Assembly: GCF_021365465.1 (NCBI RefSeq)
Contig: NZ_CP089932.1
Span: forward strand, 4,340,001 to 4,404,000
Direction: 5' to 3'
DNA from: Erwinia tracheiphila
GTDB taxonomy: Bacteria > Pseudomonadota > Gammaproteobacteria > Enterobacterales > Enterobacteriaceae
DNA: 64,000 nucleotides
The stretch's first letter is position 1. Every line of letters begins with the position of its first letter. The translations under genes and the position numbers were made by a program. A model generated the notes under the pieces. It did not search any database and was not told where the DNA came from. It saw nothing but the letters and a program-made list of their open reading frames with translations. Of the stretch, positions 39,321 through 49,268 are shown piece by piece.

Positions 39321-42226
39321 ATGGCACGCATCGCAGAAACGGAGTTACAGCACCTGAAGGCCGCCGTCTCTTTAGCCACCGTTGCGCAGGCGCAGGGGCG
39401 ACAGGTGTTTAAGCGCGGTAAAGACCTGGTGACGCGGTGTCCGTTCCACGACGAGAAAACCCCCTCGATGGTGATCACGCCAGCGAAAAACCTCTACCAC
39501 TGCTTCGGCTGCGACGCGGGCGGGTCGGTGCTGGACTGGCTGATGCACACTGAAAAGCTGAGTCTGCGTAAGGCGGTGGAGCGGCTGCGCGGCGAGCTGG
39601 GCGACAATCCCGCCGTTGCGCCGCTGGTCACAAAGGAGGAACCGGCCCTCTTCGCGGAGGATGAGGCGGGCCGTCAGGCGCTGCTGGGGCGGGTGGTGGA
39701 TTTTTACCATCACTCGCTGCTGAACGCGCCGGAGGCGGTGGCGTATCTGGAGAAGCGCCGCCTTAACCATCCTGAACTGGTTGCGCAGTTCCGCCTGGGC
39801 TTCGCCAGCCGCACGCTGGCCTACCGCCTGCCGCCGAAATCGGTGCAGGCCGGGGCAAAGATCCGCGCCCGGTTGCAGGCGGCGGGCGTGCTGCGTGAGT
39901 CCGGTCATGAGCATTTTACCGGTTCGCTGGTTGTGCCGGTTGTGGATCTGAACGGTCAGATCCGGGAGATGTACGGACGCAAAATCACCGACAGGCTGCG
40001 CAAAGGCACGCCGCTGCACCTGTATCTGCCCGGCCCGCACGCGGGCGTGTGGAATGAGGTGGCGCTGGTCGGCTCAAGGACGGTGATCCTGTGCGAGTCG
40101 CTGATCGACGCGATGTCGTTCTGGGTGGCGGGGCTGCGCAACGTCACGGCGGCGTATGGGGTGAATGGCGTCACTGACGAGATGCGGCAGGCGTTCCGCG
40201 CCCACGGTGTGAAGCAGGTGCTGATCGCCTTCGACAACGATCCGGCGGGCAATGAGGCGGCGGTCAGGCTGGCTTCTTCGTTAGCCGCCGACGGCATCGC
40301 GCCGTTCCGGGTGGCGTTCCCGGCGGGGATGGATGCGAATGAATATCTGTGCCAGGTGGCGGAGCCGGAAACCGCCTTTACCCTGCTGATAGACGGCGCG
40401 GTGGCGATGGGTGACGCGGCAGCGGTGGAGGCCGTCAGCCCGGCGATCCCCGCGTCGCAGCCTGCAACAGTTTTACCCTTAGCTGCTGATGTGGCCGCCG
40501 TGCAGGCGGCTGTGTCACCCGCGCCGGGCGTGGTGGTTGAGGCGTTGCCGGGCGGCGATCTGCAACTGGACATTGACGGCCAGCGCTGGCAGATCCGCGG
40601 CTTCGTCCATGTGAAAACCGGATCGGGCATGATGAAGGTAAACGCGCAGGTTGTGGACACGGATAGCGGGGTGATGTTCGCCGACAGCGTGGACATGATG
40701 AGCGCCCGCTCGCGTTCCGGCTATGCGCGGACGGCAGCGGCGGAACTGGGGCTGGCGGAGGGTGATCTGCGTCGCAGCTTAGGTAAAGTGCTGCTGGCGC
40801 TGGAGCACTGGCAGGTACAGCCGGAAGCGGAGAACGCCGTACCAGAGATGAGCGACGCGCAGCGCGATGAGGCGCTGGCGCTGCTACGCGCGCCGGATCT
40901 TGCCGGACGTATCGCATCGGATATGGTGGCGTGCGGCGTGGTGGGTGAATCGACCAATCTGTTAGCCGCTTATCTTGCCGCCGTGTCGCGCAGGCTGGAG
41001 AAACCGCTGGCCGTGCTGATCCAGTCGTCGAGCGCGGCGGGCAAGTCCAGCTTAATGGATGCGGTGCTGAACCTGATCCCGCCGGAGGAGCGGCTGCAAT
41101 ACTCGGCGATGACCGGGCAGAGCCTGTTCTACCTCGGTGAAACTAACCTGCAACACAAGATCCTTGCCATCGCGGAAGAAGAAGGTGTGCGGCAGGCAGC
41201 GTATGCGCTCAAGCTGTTGCAGAGCGACGGCGAGCTGACGATCGCTTCCACGGGCAGGGACGATGCCAGCGGCAATCTGGTGACGAAGCAGTATACGGTG
41301 AAAGGCCCGGTAATGCTGATGCTCACGACTACCGCGATCGACGTGGACGAGGAGCTGTTAAACCGCTGTCTGGTGCTCACGGTGAATGAAAGCCGCGAAC
41401 AGACGGAAGCGATCCACGCAGCACAGCGGTATGCGCAGACGCTGGAGGGGCTGCTGGCGTCGAATGAAAAGAGTTACATCACCGCGCTGCACCAGAACGC
41501 ACAGCGGCTGTTACGTCCGCTGAAGGTGGTCAATCCGTTCGCCCCGCAGCTGACCTTTATGAGCGATAAAACGCGCACCCGGCGCGACCATATGAAATAT
41601 CTCACCCTGATCCAGTCAATCGCGCTGCTGCACCAGTACCAGCGGGAGGTGAAACGCGTGGAACATCGCGGGCAGATAGTCGAGTACATCGAGGTTCAGC
41701 GGGACGATATCGCGCTCGCCAATCAACTGGCGCATGAGATCTTAGGCCGCACGCTGCGATGCTGTTCACCCGCAGGCAGTTGCGCGATGCGGTGCAGTGG
41801 GGCGATACCCAGCTTAAGAACCACCTCGCGCGGCTGGCTGAAATGGAGTACCTGCTGGTTCACCGTCGCGGGCTGACGTTCTGCTATGAACTGCTGTTTG
41901 ACGGCGACGGCAGCGCAGACGGGGCGCACCTGTGCGGGCTGATCGACGTGCCGGAAGCGGAGAAGAAACCGGAGTACGATCCGCGCCGGTCGGGGGTAAA
42001 AGCGCCTCAGTCGGTGGCTGGTCGGGTAGAGGTCAGCGGTCAGTCGGGTGCGGTTAAAGCTGCATCAGGCCAGAAACCACGAGGCTTACAGACAAAAGCA
42101 GTCGGGGCAGAGGAAAAAGCACTGTTCCCGGCAGAGAAGCAAACCGTAAATCGTAGTCGTAACGGAGGCCGCGCTGATCGCATCCGGGACAGCCCGCAGA
42201 CGGCGAGCCTCAACACGACTTTATAA
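39321..42226 (+). pseudogene. Mobile-element CHC2 primase/helicase-like protein, frameshifted near the C-terminus
   Basis: The first frame (39321-41876) begins with a CHC2 zinc finger (CPFHDEKTPSM ... YHCFGCDAGGSVLDWL), followed by a primase core and Toprim domain (VILCESLIDAMSFW, LIAFDNDPAGNEAAV), a middle domain, and a P-loop ATPase part (IQSSSAAGKSSLMDAVLNLI). Near 41755 the frame breaks after LAHEILGRTL; the expected continuation (MLFTRRQLRDAVQWGDTQLK, a winged-helix-like part) lies one frame over and runs to 42226. The gene is GC-rich compared with the Rhs tips around it. It is a replication protein of an integrative element, next to a recombinase and under an XRE regulator. Confidence 0.8.
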
Positions 42227-42456
42227 CACTACGATATCGTCCGGTCGTGGTTAACGGCTGATCAGTCGGCCCCTGGTCGGCGCTCAGTCGGTAGCTGGCC
42301 GGGATGCTGCAAACCCCGGCAGGCCGTGCCAGACAAGGCCCGGAGCCGTCAGCGGTCGGGTTGCGCAAAAATCACTGTTCCACAGTCTTACTCTTCCTCA
42401 GTCGTACCGTACTGCCATCACTGTATTAATCCTTACTCTCAATCAGGACAATCCTC

Positions 42457-42978
42457 ATGACAAAACCGATCCCTCCCTCGGCGGGAGAGCTTTATCTTAG
42501 CCGCCAGACCCCGAACACCACGCAGCGCCAGCACCTGACGCAGTGGCTGGAGACGCTGGCAGCGAAAAACTACAGCCCGGCCACGGTGGAAGACTAGCGT
42601 GAGCGGGTGCTGACCTTCATCGTGTGGTGTGAAGAACGCGGCGTGATGTACGCGCCGCAGGTGAGCCAGCCGTTGCTGGAGAGCTATCTGCGCTGGCTAC
42701 ACGGCTACCGCAAAGCGAACGGGCTGCCGCTGACGGTGAGCAGCCAGACGGGCAAACTCAGCGCAGTGCAAAACTTCTGGCGCTGGCTGCTGAAACGCCA
42801 CGTTATCCTCTACAACCCGGCGGATCTGCTGGAACTGGCAAGGCCGGAGAAGCGGCTGCCGGCGCAGGTGTTCAGCGAGAGGGAGACGCGGCGGGGGCAG
42901 AAGCTGAAAGTACAGGCAGCAGCGGAGACACCGGAGGCGGGCGAGGACGGGCAGCCAGCGGACAGGCCGCAAAGTTAG
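42457..42978 (+). pseudogene. XerC-like tyrosine recombinase, N-terminal part only, with internal stop
   Basis: The core-binding domain is visible: AGELYLSRQTPNTTQRQHLT, KNYSPATVED, then an in-frame TAG at 42595-42597 (probably a Tyr codon before), then RERVLTFIVWCEERG and SAVQNFWRWLLKRHVI. Homology ends near 42885 at LPAQVFSERETRR; the catalytic domain with the Arg/His/Tyr residues is missing and replaced by unrelated sequence. It cannot recombine DNA. It belongs with the primase upstream. Confidence 0.78.
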
Positions 42979-43732
42979 GTGTCGCTCTCTGTAAGGCCGC
43001 AGGGGTTGGGTGGCCGCTCCAGCGCATCCATGCGCACGCGGCATTAGTACATCCCTGTACGTCACAGGGCAAGAGGCGCGCATCCCTGCCCCCCTCTTGC
43101 CCCCCTGCCGCTGGCGTGCGCGGGGGTAAATGCCGCCCGGCCAGCGCCATACGGCAGTGGCGTATGTAAGCGCAGTCGCTGGCCGTTCGTCATTCAACAT
43201 AACGCGGCATTATACGCAGTCGTCCCGTTCAGCAGTGAAGTCCGGCCCGCCCTGCGCGTGCGGGCCGTCTTCGTACAATCCACGTTATGTCCTGCGCCCC
43301 CGCGTTGTGCAATGGGCGTGGCCGCCATCCCTAGCGGCGGAGACTTCGCCGTGGTCTGTCAGTCACAGCAATAAGGCAGGCCGGCCCGTTGGGCCTCCGC
43401 TTAAAACAGTTAATGCCCGCCCGGCTGCGTCAGGCTGCACGGGGTCGCACTGCGCTGCGCTTCGTTGCTCCTTCCCCGTTCGCCTGCTTCCGCTGCCCGC
43501 CCCGGCCGGGTGTTGTCATGCAAAACCATACGTTCCCTTAGGCATCCGGCCTCAGAGCGCCGCAGGGCGTCGCTTGCGGGCCTCGCCAGCCCGCGCCAGG
43601 CAGACGGCTGGCCGGCCCGCAGCAGGCTGCGAACCGGCCAGCCGCCGCGCTGAAAACCCCGGTAAAGTGACAGCGTTAAGGCGTGGTGCTATGGTAAACG
43701 GGCGAAAAAACGCGCGTCGGGATAGTCCCTGT
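42979..43732. other. GC-rich non-coding stretch
   Basis: About 750 bases of high-GC sequence with open frames lacking any recognisable protein. It looks like degraded mobile-element DNA joining the recombinase fragment to the Rhs tip. Composition changes sharply at about 43800 to AT-rich. Confidence 0.5.
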
Positions 43733-44224
43733 GACCCGTTGGGTTTACTGGGCGGCGAGAATACCCAGGGCTATGTCCCGAACCCGATGGAATGGGTAGA
43801 TCCGCTGGGGCTGGCTTATTGCCCCAAATTGCAGGCACAATTACAGGCCCTTACAGATAAAGCAGTGCTTGATATAATTAATAATCCAAAGTTAGTTCAG
43901 GAATTGATGTCACCAGGAAGCTATATGCAGTTGGCGAAAAATACTGAATTGTATGGAGCCTCTTTTGGGAAAGCTGTGGAGCGAAGGGTTGCCAGACTCA
44001 TTAGAGAGGATAGTGAGTTAAGTAGAATAGTTGAACATACTGGCATAATGAGAGGGCCTAACGGCAGATTCATTTCAAGTCCTGACTTCACAACTAAGTC
44101 AAGGGGGATTTTTGATGTCACGACAAACGCTCAGAGAGCAGAGCATATTGCTCGTTATGGTACTGATAAAATAGATGATGTTGGATATTTACTTTATGAT
44201 GTAGTAAAAGGATTGGCGTTCTAA
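43733..44224 (+). pseudogene. Orphan Rhs toxin tip
   Basis: Begins inside the conserved end of an Rhs core ([20 protein letters not shown] followed by WVDPLGLA) without the core itself, then a ~136-residue variable tip in AT-rich DNA. The tip has [20 protein letters not shown] and, later, [20 protein letters not shown] followed by TT, an arrangement like PD-(D/E)XK nuclease toxins; this fold is my guess. The upstream open frame back to 43130 is non-coding GC-rich DNA. Such displaced tips can be recombined onto a full Rhs gene; the full gene lies 7 kb upstream. Confidence 0.75.
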
Positions 44225-44241
44225 TTTATAGGAGATTTAAG

Positions 44242-44943
44242 ATGGTTGAGGTTTATAGGGAAAAATTTAGTCTGCGCCATGATCGGGGAGGTGGTAAATA
44301 TAATGGATTAATTTTCAATGATTGTATTTTTAGTAATTGCTCTCTTTCCTTAACTAAGGATATTTCCTTGCTCTCCATTGCGGAAAATATAACATTATCA
44401 AATTGCAAACTTATAAGCTGCGATGTAGGTCCATCGTATTTAAAAGATATAACACTAGATAATATAGACACTGGCGATATGTTTTTTGTATGGTCAGCAT
44501 TGTTCCATCATGTGGTGTTGAAAAATAAAATAGGGAATATAAGAATAAATGATTCTGGATTTGAGTTATATGATAACCCTAAAGCACAGCAAGAACTTTT
44601 AGAATTAAAAAAAGAATTTTATGCCAATATAGATTGGGCGCTAGATATTTCACAGGCAAAATTTATGAGTTTTACCTGTGAGGGAATTCAAGCAAGGTTG
44701 ATTCGGCGTGATAGTTCTACACAGGTTGTGGTAAAACGAGATAAATTTATTTCCATTGATAACTTGGATGAGGGTTTTAAAAAAGAACATTCGGATATAA
44801 GTTTTATTTTAGAATTATTCTTACGCTCAGGCGCTGAAGATGTTGTATTAGTAACCCCTTTAGGTAGGAATTCTAAGTATAGTAAGCCAATATTCAGTGG
44901 ATTGATGAAACTCAGGAATATGGGCATCGCTGAAGCTGACTAA
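44242..44943 (+). CDS. Candidate immunity protein for the orphan Rhs tip
   Basis: 233-residue protein, AT-rich like the tip, starting 17 bases after it with GGAGA before the ATG. The first half repeats short beta-strand-like units (LIFNDCIFSNCSLSL, ITLSNCKLISCDVG, ITLDNIDTGDM) reminiscent of right-handed beta-helix or pentapeptide folds. I do not recognise the family; the role comes from position behind a toxin tip. Confidence 0.6.
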   Translation: MVEVYREKFSLRHDRGGGKYNGLIFNDCIFSNCSLSLTKDISLLSIAENITLSNCKLISCDVGPSYLKDITLDNIDTGDMFFVWSALFHHVVLKNKIGNIRINDSGFELYDNPKAQQELLELKKEFYANIDWALDISQAKFMSFTCEGIQARLIRRDSSTQVVVKRDKFISIDNLDEGFKKEHSDISFILELFLRSGAEDVVLVTPLGRNSKYSKPIFSGLMKLRNMGIAEAD

Positions 44944-45080
44944 TTAACAGGTGAAGTTTTTTCACAATATCAAACTATATGTAAATTGCTTTTGTTTTAT
45001 GAGTGTATGTGGTGGTGTAAATATTTATTTGATAGAATATTCTATTCAGAATTTTAAATTAAATCGGTCGTGACGCAGAT

Positions 45081-45584
45081 TTATTGATAATGATGAAGAG
45101 TAAGATACCAACCGATGATCTTATCGTGCATTTCCTCTGACTTCGAAAAGCAAATTGTTCTGCGGGTCAGTCGTTTGATATGTGTGCGAAGATTAAGATT
45201 ATGTCGTTCTGTCCGTTGGGTATATTTCTTGCTCACCACGTGGCCTGTTGCACTTAACAGAACTTTATAAACCGGCCACGCATCTGTCATATAAAAGGCA
45301 AGGTTAAATTTGCTTAACAGGGCCAGCAATCGTCGCAGGGTCGGGGCATTTCTCGGGTCGAAGACGTGGGCCAGAGCACGTTTGCGGATACGGTCATAAG
45401 CATAGAACAACCACCGGGGATTGCTTTTACACCGCACGTAAGACCATTGTTCACCGGCTTCACAGCAGATAACAACCTCCGTTTCGGGGTCGATATTCTC
45501 AGCTACCTGCTTTGGCGAAATTTTTTTACGTGCCGCAGAACCGTATTGAGGCTGATACCGAGAGCCCGTGCGGTATCGCGACAT
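45081..45584 (-). CDS. insB: IS1 transposase part InsB (copy B)
   Basis: Intact catalytic half, a few residues different from copy A (e.g. SRYQPQYGSAARKKISPKQ). Translated through the frameshift from insA. Confidence 0.88.
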   Translation of the reverse strand: MSRYRTGSRYQPQYGSAARKKISPKQVAENIDPETEVVICCEAGEQWSYVRCKSNPRWLFYAYDRIRKRALAHVFDPRNAPTLRRLLALLSKFNLAFYMTDAWPVYKVLLSATGHVVSKKYTQRTERHNLNLRTHIKRLTRRTICFSKSEEMHDKIIGWYLTLHHYQ

Positions 45585-45778
45585 CCGTAACCATTCATGA
45601 CCATATTAACAATGGTCTGGTGTGTGTCTGGTTTGGCACCGGAGTAGCTAAAATTGAGCTGAAAGGTCTTTGAACAATGCTTGCAGATGTAACGTTGGGC
45701 ACCGGATGCTGAATGTCCGTTACATCGTACAGCATGAGTTTCATTGCACTGAGGGCAGACGACATCAACTTTAGCCAT
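45503..45778 (-). CDS. insA: IS1 protein InsA (copy B)
   Basis: 91 residues, intact zinc-finger part; ends VLRHVKKFRQSR against ILRHLKKFPQSR in copy A. Confidence 0.88.
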   Translation of the reverse strand: MAKVDVVCPQCNETHAVRCNGHSASGAQRYICKHCSKTFQLNFSYSGAKPDTHQTIVNMVMNGYGCRDTARALGISLNTVLRHVKKFRQSR

Positions 45779-45831
45779 ATGTTACATCCAAAGCGCAAAG
45801 CATACGTGATCAGCAAGTCTGCGTCACGACC

Positions 45832-46786
45832 GGGTTTATCGTGTTGATATGCGTTCACAGGGCAGGCATGGTAAACGCATGCGCAGGACGTTCAGAACAA
45901 GAGCAGAGGCAACTCAATTTGAACATTACACGCCTGCGACGAACCATAATAAAGAGTGGTCAGAAAAACCGGCTGACCGTCGCCCGTTAACTGATTTAAT
46001 TGAACTGTGGTGGAAGCACCACGGAAGTTCGCTTAAATCCGGGCAAAGCATGTATAAAAAACTCCATAATCTCAACGCAATGCTTAATTACCCTAAAGCC
46101 CATCAGATAAATAAAAAACGCTTTTCCGATTATCAGGCAATGAGGACTGAAGGCGGAAGAAAGCCGGAAACAATTAATAAAGCGCAATGGCTCCTAAGCG
46201 GTGTTTTTGCCGTTCTGATAAAGAAAGGTCATTATCATTCCGAAAATCCGGTAAAGGTATTAAAAAGATAAAAGTCGAAGTGCGCGAAATGGGTTTTCTG
46301 TCTCAGGAAAACATCGGCGAACTTCTGAAGAATTTAACCGGAGATAATCTCAGGACGGCAAAATTAAGTCCTGCCACGGGCGGGCGCTGGGGAGAAATAA
46401 CCTCCCTGAGCCGTAAGTCAGTAATTAAATATAAAGTCACTTACCTGAAAACAAAGAACGGCAAAAACAGGACAGTTCCCGTTTCACCCACGCTGTGGAA
46501 GGAAATCACCACCGGCAGCGGGCCGCTTCTGTTTCCGCAAGCAAACTATAAAGAGCTGAGGGAAACGCTGATGATGCTGTTTCCGTGGCTCCCTGACGGC
46601 CAGGCGCTCCACGTTCTGCGGCACACGTTCGCCAGTCATTTTATGATGAAGGGTGGCAATATACTGGCGCTGCAAAAAATTCTTGGGCACGCCACGATAA
46701 CCCAGACGATGATATACGCCCATTTCGCCCCGGATTATCTTCAGGATGCGGTAAGGCTTAACCCACTTGAGGGCGATTCAGTATGA
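45832..46786 (+). pseudogene. int: P2-like phage integrase, 5'-truncated by IS1 and frameshifted
   Basis: Tyrosine recombinase. The frame opens at the IS1 edge with RVYRVDMRSQGRHGKRMRRT, the usual start region of P2-type integrases minus about 15 residues. It runs to 46271, where the frame shifts near 46250 (NPVKVLKR into KGIKKIKVEVREMGF). The catalytic domain is otherwise complete: Arg in TGGRWGEI, HVLRHTFASHF, LGHATITQTM and the nucleophile in MIYAHFAPDYL. Evidence that a prophage or satellite once integrated here; no other phage genes remain. Confidence 0.85.
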
Positions 46787-46901
46787 CGCTCAGTGTCCAC
46801 ATTTTGTCCCATTTACTGGGATTTACGCGGATTTCCAGAAGCTCATACTGCGGTTACCCCATTGAAATTAACCGTAAATCATTGTTTTTACTGACCTATA
46901 T

Positions 46902-46926
46902 AAGGCCGCAGATGCGGCCTTTTTTA
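46902..46926 (+). terminator. Rho-independent terminator after the integrase remnant
   Basis: Stem AAGGCCGCA / TGCGGCCTT with a GA loop and a run of six T. The T-run coincides with the left edge of IS200-type copy A. Confidence 0.85.
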
Positions 46927-47560
46927 TCCCTGCATGAACACCACCTCCTGTGGAGGTGGTCAGCAATAAGTTGGCTCTGCCAGTCATGCTACTCATGGGA
47001 AAATCCGAATCTGTTATCCCCATAACTGCCAGGGATTTAACCATGAGCAGATTCCAGAAAGCATCTCATGTGTTCTGGTGTTGTCAATATCATATCGTAT
47101 GGACACCCAGGCACCGGTTTCGCATCCTCAGGAACAATGTTGGTAAAGAGGTCTGTAAGCCGATAAGGATCTCAGGTGAGCAGCCCGGGATAGAAGTAGT
47201 GGAGCTGAATGTCCAGACAGACCATGTCCGTTTGCGGGTAAAAGTGCCTCCACGGCTTTCGATTTCCCATGTAACAGGCGACTTAAAGGGTAAAACAGCC
47301 CTTCGATTGTTCAGTAAATTTCCCTGCCTGCGTAAGAACAAGCAGTGGGGGAATGATTTTTGGGCAAGAGGTTATTGTGTCGATACCGTAGGTATAAACG
47401 AAGAAATGATAATAAAGTACGTGAAGTATCAGGAAAAACATGAAGTTGAAGAGAGCCAGCTTCCACTGAAAGAAGTGTGAAGGGAAGGCTCTCTGAGTCT
47501 GGACTTAGTGCGTCCCTGTGGGGCGATATCAATGCCACCTGCTATGCAGGTGGTTTTTTA
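46921..47560 (+). mobile_element. IS200-type element (IS200/IS605 family), copy A
   Basis: About 640 bases. Left end hairpin ACCACCTCC-TGT-GGAGGTGGT (46940-46960); right end hairpin CCACCTGC-TAT-GCAGGTGG followed by TTTTTT (47535-47559). The same left sequence (TTTTTATCCCTGCATGAAC) and right sequence are seen in copy B. IS200 elements have such subterminal palindromes instead of inverted repeats and make no target duplication. Confidence 0.88.
47043..47480 (+). CDS. tnpA: IS200-type transposase TnpA with altered HUH motif
   Basis: 145 residues of the Y1 single-strand transposase family (FWCCQYHIVWTPRHRFRIL, GKEVCKPIRISGEQPGIEVV, NDFWARGYCVDTVGINEEMI). The metal-binding motif normally reads DHVHLL; here it is DHVRLR, so the second His of HUH is lost. 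The tyrosine region EEMIIKYVKYQEKHE is kept. The frame is open, but the protein should be inactive. The start is the ATG at 47043; an upstream in-frame start overlaps the leader. Confidence 0.85.
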   Translation: MSRFQKASHVFWCCQYHIVWTPRHRFRILRNNVGKEVCKPIRISGEQPGIEVVELNVQTDHVRLRVKVPPRLSISHVTGDLKGKTALRLFSKFPCLRKNKQWGNDFWARGYCVDTVGINEEMIIKYVKYQEKHEVEESQLPLKEV

Positions 47561-48009
47561 CGCACGATATCCTCTTCCCGGCGGCCAGCCCACTCCACTG
47601 CGTCAATGGCGATATATTTATCAGCAGCCTGTTTTGCTATCCCCTTTATTGCAAATGTCACTGATTTCGCAGAGAAAAAATGAGGGCCGGGGTGGCAGGA
47701 ATATCATGCAAGGGATTGATTGCGCCATGTGATTTGGTACGGTGGGTGTTTTTTTCACTAAAATAGAGATGCCTGTTGTCTTTCCGTCCTTGTATGGGGG
47801 CTGCTGAGGCGGCGGAGAATCTCAGGGTTTGGCCATCCTTTACCGATCACATATTGTTACCTTGCCATCAGATAAACAAACGATTTTATGCAGGCCCTGA
47901 ATCTGGCGCAAACGGCCCTGCTGGCATGTTCCTTCTTGCCCGGTTTGATGTTGCCTGCGCTGAATCAGGGGCGACGGCCCCTCTGTTATCAGGTTTGAGC
48001 AGAAACGTG
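47561..48009. other. Non-coding gap between IS200 copy A and yajI
   Basis: No clear gene. On the minus strand 47659-47560 an open frame reads FAIKGIAKQAADKYIAIDAV then EWAGRREEDIV and is cut off by the IS; it may be the start of an interrupted accessory gene. The rest looks like eroded sequence. Confidence 0.4.
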
Positions 48010-48567
48010 TCAGTGGGCGTCGGTAATGACCACAAGGTGATGAATGCGAAAGTAGCCTGTCTGATCTGGCGTGCTGTTGTTGATGGCCACCGGCAAGGTG
48101 ATTTCGCGTTGCGGTTGCAGGGGAGGCCGGGCCGTGATGGTTTGATTTTGAGCGGTATTACGCAGCGGTTGACCTGAAGTTGGATCGGTTATTCCCGATT
48201 CCACGTCAACTGTAAAGGCGGGGAGCGGCGTTGCTGCAACGGATGCGATTGTCAGCATTGTCCGGTTGTCTGCGGCATCGCCGGCCATCTGACTCAGTGA
48301 CAGACGGATTTCGCCGGCGGAACTGTCAAGCAGCACAGGGGCATTCGCTTCGGGAATCAGCCAGGCACCCTCAGTGGAATGTGCGTTGAGGCTGTTTTGC
48401 AGCGTCAACGCGGTGGCCTGCCGGGTCAGTTGTGTCATCTGGCTGTTTAGCTGGTTGACCTGATTATGCAAGTTGTCCAGATGAGCCTGTTGCGAAGGCG
48501 TGGCACACCCCGCCAGCAGCGTGATCGTTAGCAATACAGGGATTTTGATTATTCCTCTGGTCATCAC
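48010..48567 (-). CDS. yajI: DUF3251 lipoprotein YajI
   Basis: 185-residue lipoprotein: signal sequence with lipobox LLAGCATPS (Cys21), then a short coiled coil rich in Gln/Asn/Leu (LHNQVNQLNSQMTQLTRQ) and a beta-rich C-terminal part. Position directly upstream of nrdR on the opposite strand is as in E. coli yajI. Two adjacent ATG codons (48567, 48564). Function unknown. It marks the return to conserved gene order after the island. Confidence 0.85.
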   Translation of the reverse strand: MMTRGIIKIPVLLTITLLAGCATPSQQAHLDNLHNQVNQLNSQMTQLTRQATALTLQNSLNAHSTEGAWLIPEANAPVLLDSSAGEIRLSLSQMAGDAADNRTMLTIASVAATPLPAFTVDVESGITDPTSGQPLRNTAQNQTITARPPLQPQREITLPVAINNSTPDQTGYFRIHHLVVITDAH

Positions 48568-48815
48568 CAGTCAGCTCCTTGCAAAAAGTCAGAGAGAAAA
48601 AGAGATGTCGCCCGGCCTGTTTCAGGATAGCTGGGATAGCCGATTATCCGTTGTCAGGGTCTGCATAGCATAGTGTAATTATCTGTATTGCTGTATCGGT
48701 TGACTATCAGGCTCGTCCTGCTGGCGAAGGCCATGAAATGGCCAGTCCGTTATTTTGTTAATGGTCACTTCGCGCTACACTGTGCAACCAATTTCCAGGA
48801 CTATCAGGAAGCATC

Positions 48816-49265
48816 ATGCATTGCCCGTTCTGTTCTGCTGTGGATACCAAAGTGATCGATTCCCGTCTGGTGGGGGAAGGTGCCTCGGTACGCCGCCGTC
48901 GCCAGTGCCTGCTTTGTCATGAACGCTTCACTACCTTTGAAGTCGCCGAACTGGTGATGCCCAGGGTGGTCAAAAGTAACGATATCCGTGAACCTTTCAA
49001 TGAAGACAAGCTGTGTAGCGGCATGCTGAAAGCGCTGGAAAAGCGTCCGGTCAATTCTGACGATGTGGAAAATGCCATCAGCCACATCAGGACGCAGCTC
49101 CGTTCTACCGGTGAGCGGGAAGTCAGCAGCAAAATGATTGGTAGTCTGGTGATGGATGAGCTGAAAAAACTGGATAAAGTTGCTTATATTCGCTTCGCTT
49201 CGGTTTATCGCAGCTTTGAAGATATTCGTGAGTTTGGCGAAGAAATCGCCCGTTTACAGGACTGA
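48816..49265 (+). CDS. nrdR: Transcriptional repressor NrdR
   Basis: 149-residue zinc-finger/ATP-cone repressor of ribonucleotide reductase genes. Zinc ribbon [17 protein letters not shown] ... [17 protein letters not shown]-cone from [16 protein letters not shown]. First gene of nrdR-ribD-ribH-nusB-thiL-pgpA, 3 bases before ribD. Confidence 0.97.
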   Translation: MHCPFCSAVDTKVIDSRLVGEGASVRRRRQCLLCHERFTTFEVAELVMPRVVKSNDIREPFNEDKLCSGMLKALEKRPVNSDDVENAISHIRTQLRSTGEREVSSKMIGSLVMDELKKLDKVAYIRFASVYRSFEDIREFGEEIARLQD

Positions 49266-49268
49266 GCT

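Larger units (their letters stand above)
45066..45831 (-). mobile_element. IS1-family element, copy B, without target duplication
   Basis: 766 bases with the same ends as copy A. The flanks (ATTAAATC left, GGGTTTAT right) do not match, and the right flank runs straight into an integrase gene that lacks its beginning. This points to a deletion next to the IS after insertion. Confidence 0.92.

Noticed and set aside
38828..39478. A 216-residue version of the XRE regulator
   Set aside because: The upstream extension reads antisense through the primase start and the promoter; the HTH protein begins at the ATG at 39217 with GGGGG in front.
40435..40957. Minus-strand open frames within the primase gene
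   Set aside because: Shadow frames of a GC-rich gene; compositionally Ala/Arg/Pro/Ser-rich with no family features.
43130..43720. Long open frame extending the orphan Rhs tip upstream
   Set aside because: The translation is Pro/Arg/Ala-rich, typical of random open frames in GC-rich DNA; Rhs similarity begins only at about 43733.
28103..45831. The two IS1 copies as ends of a composite transposon carrying the Rhs cluster
   Set aside because: A composite transposon should share a target duplication at its outer edges; copy A has its own matching pair CTGATATG and copy B has none, and the outer flanks do not match.
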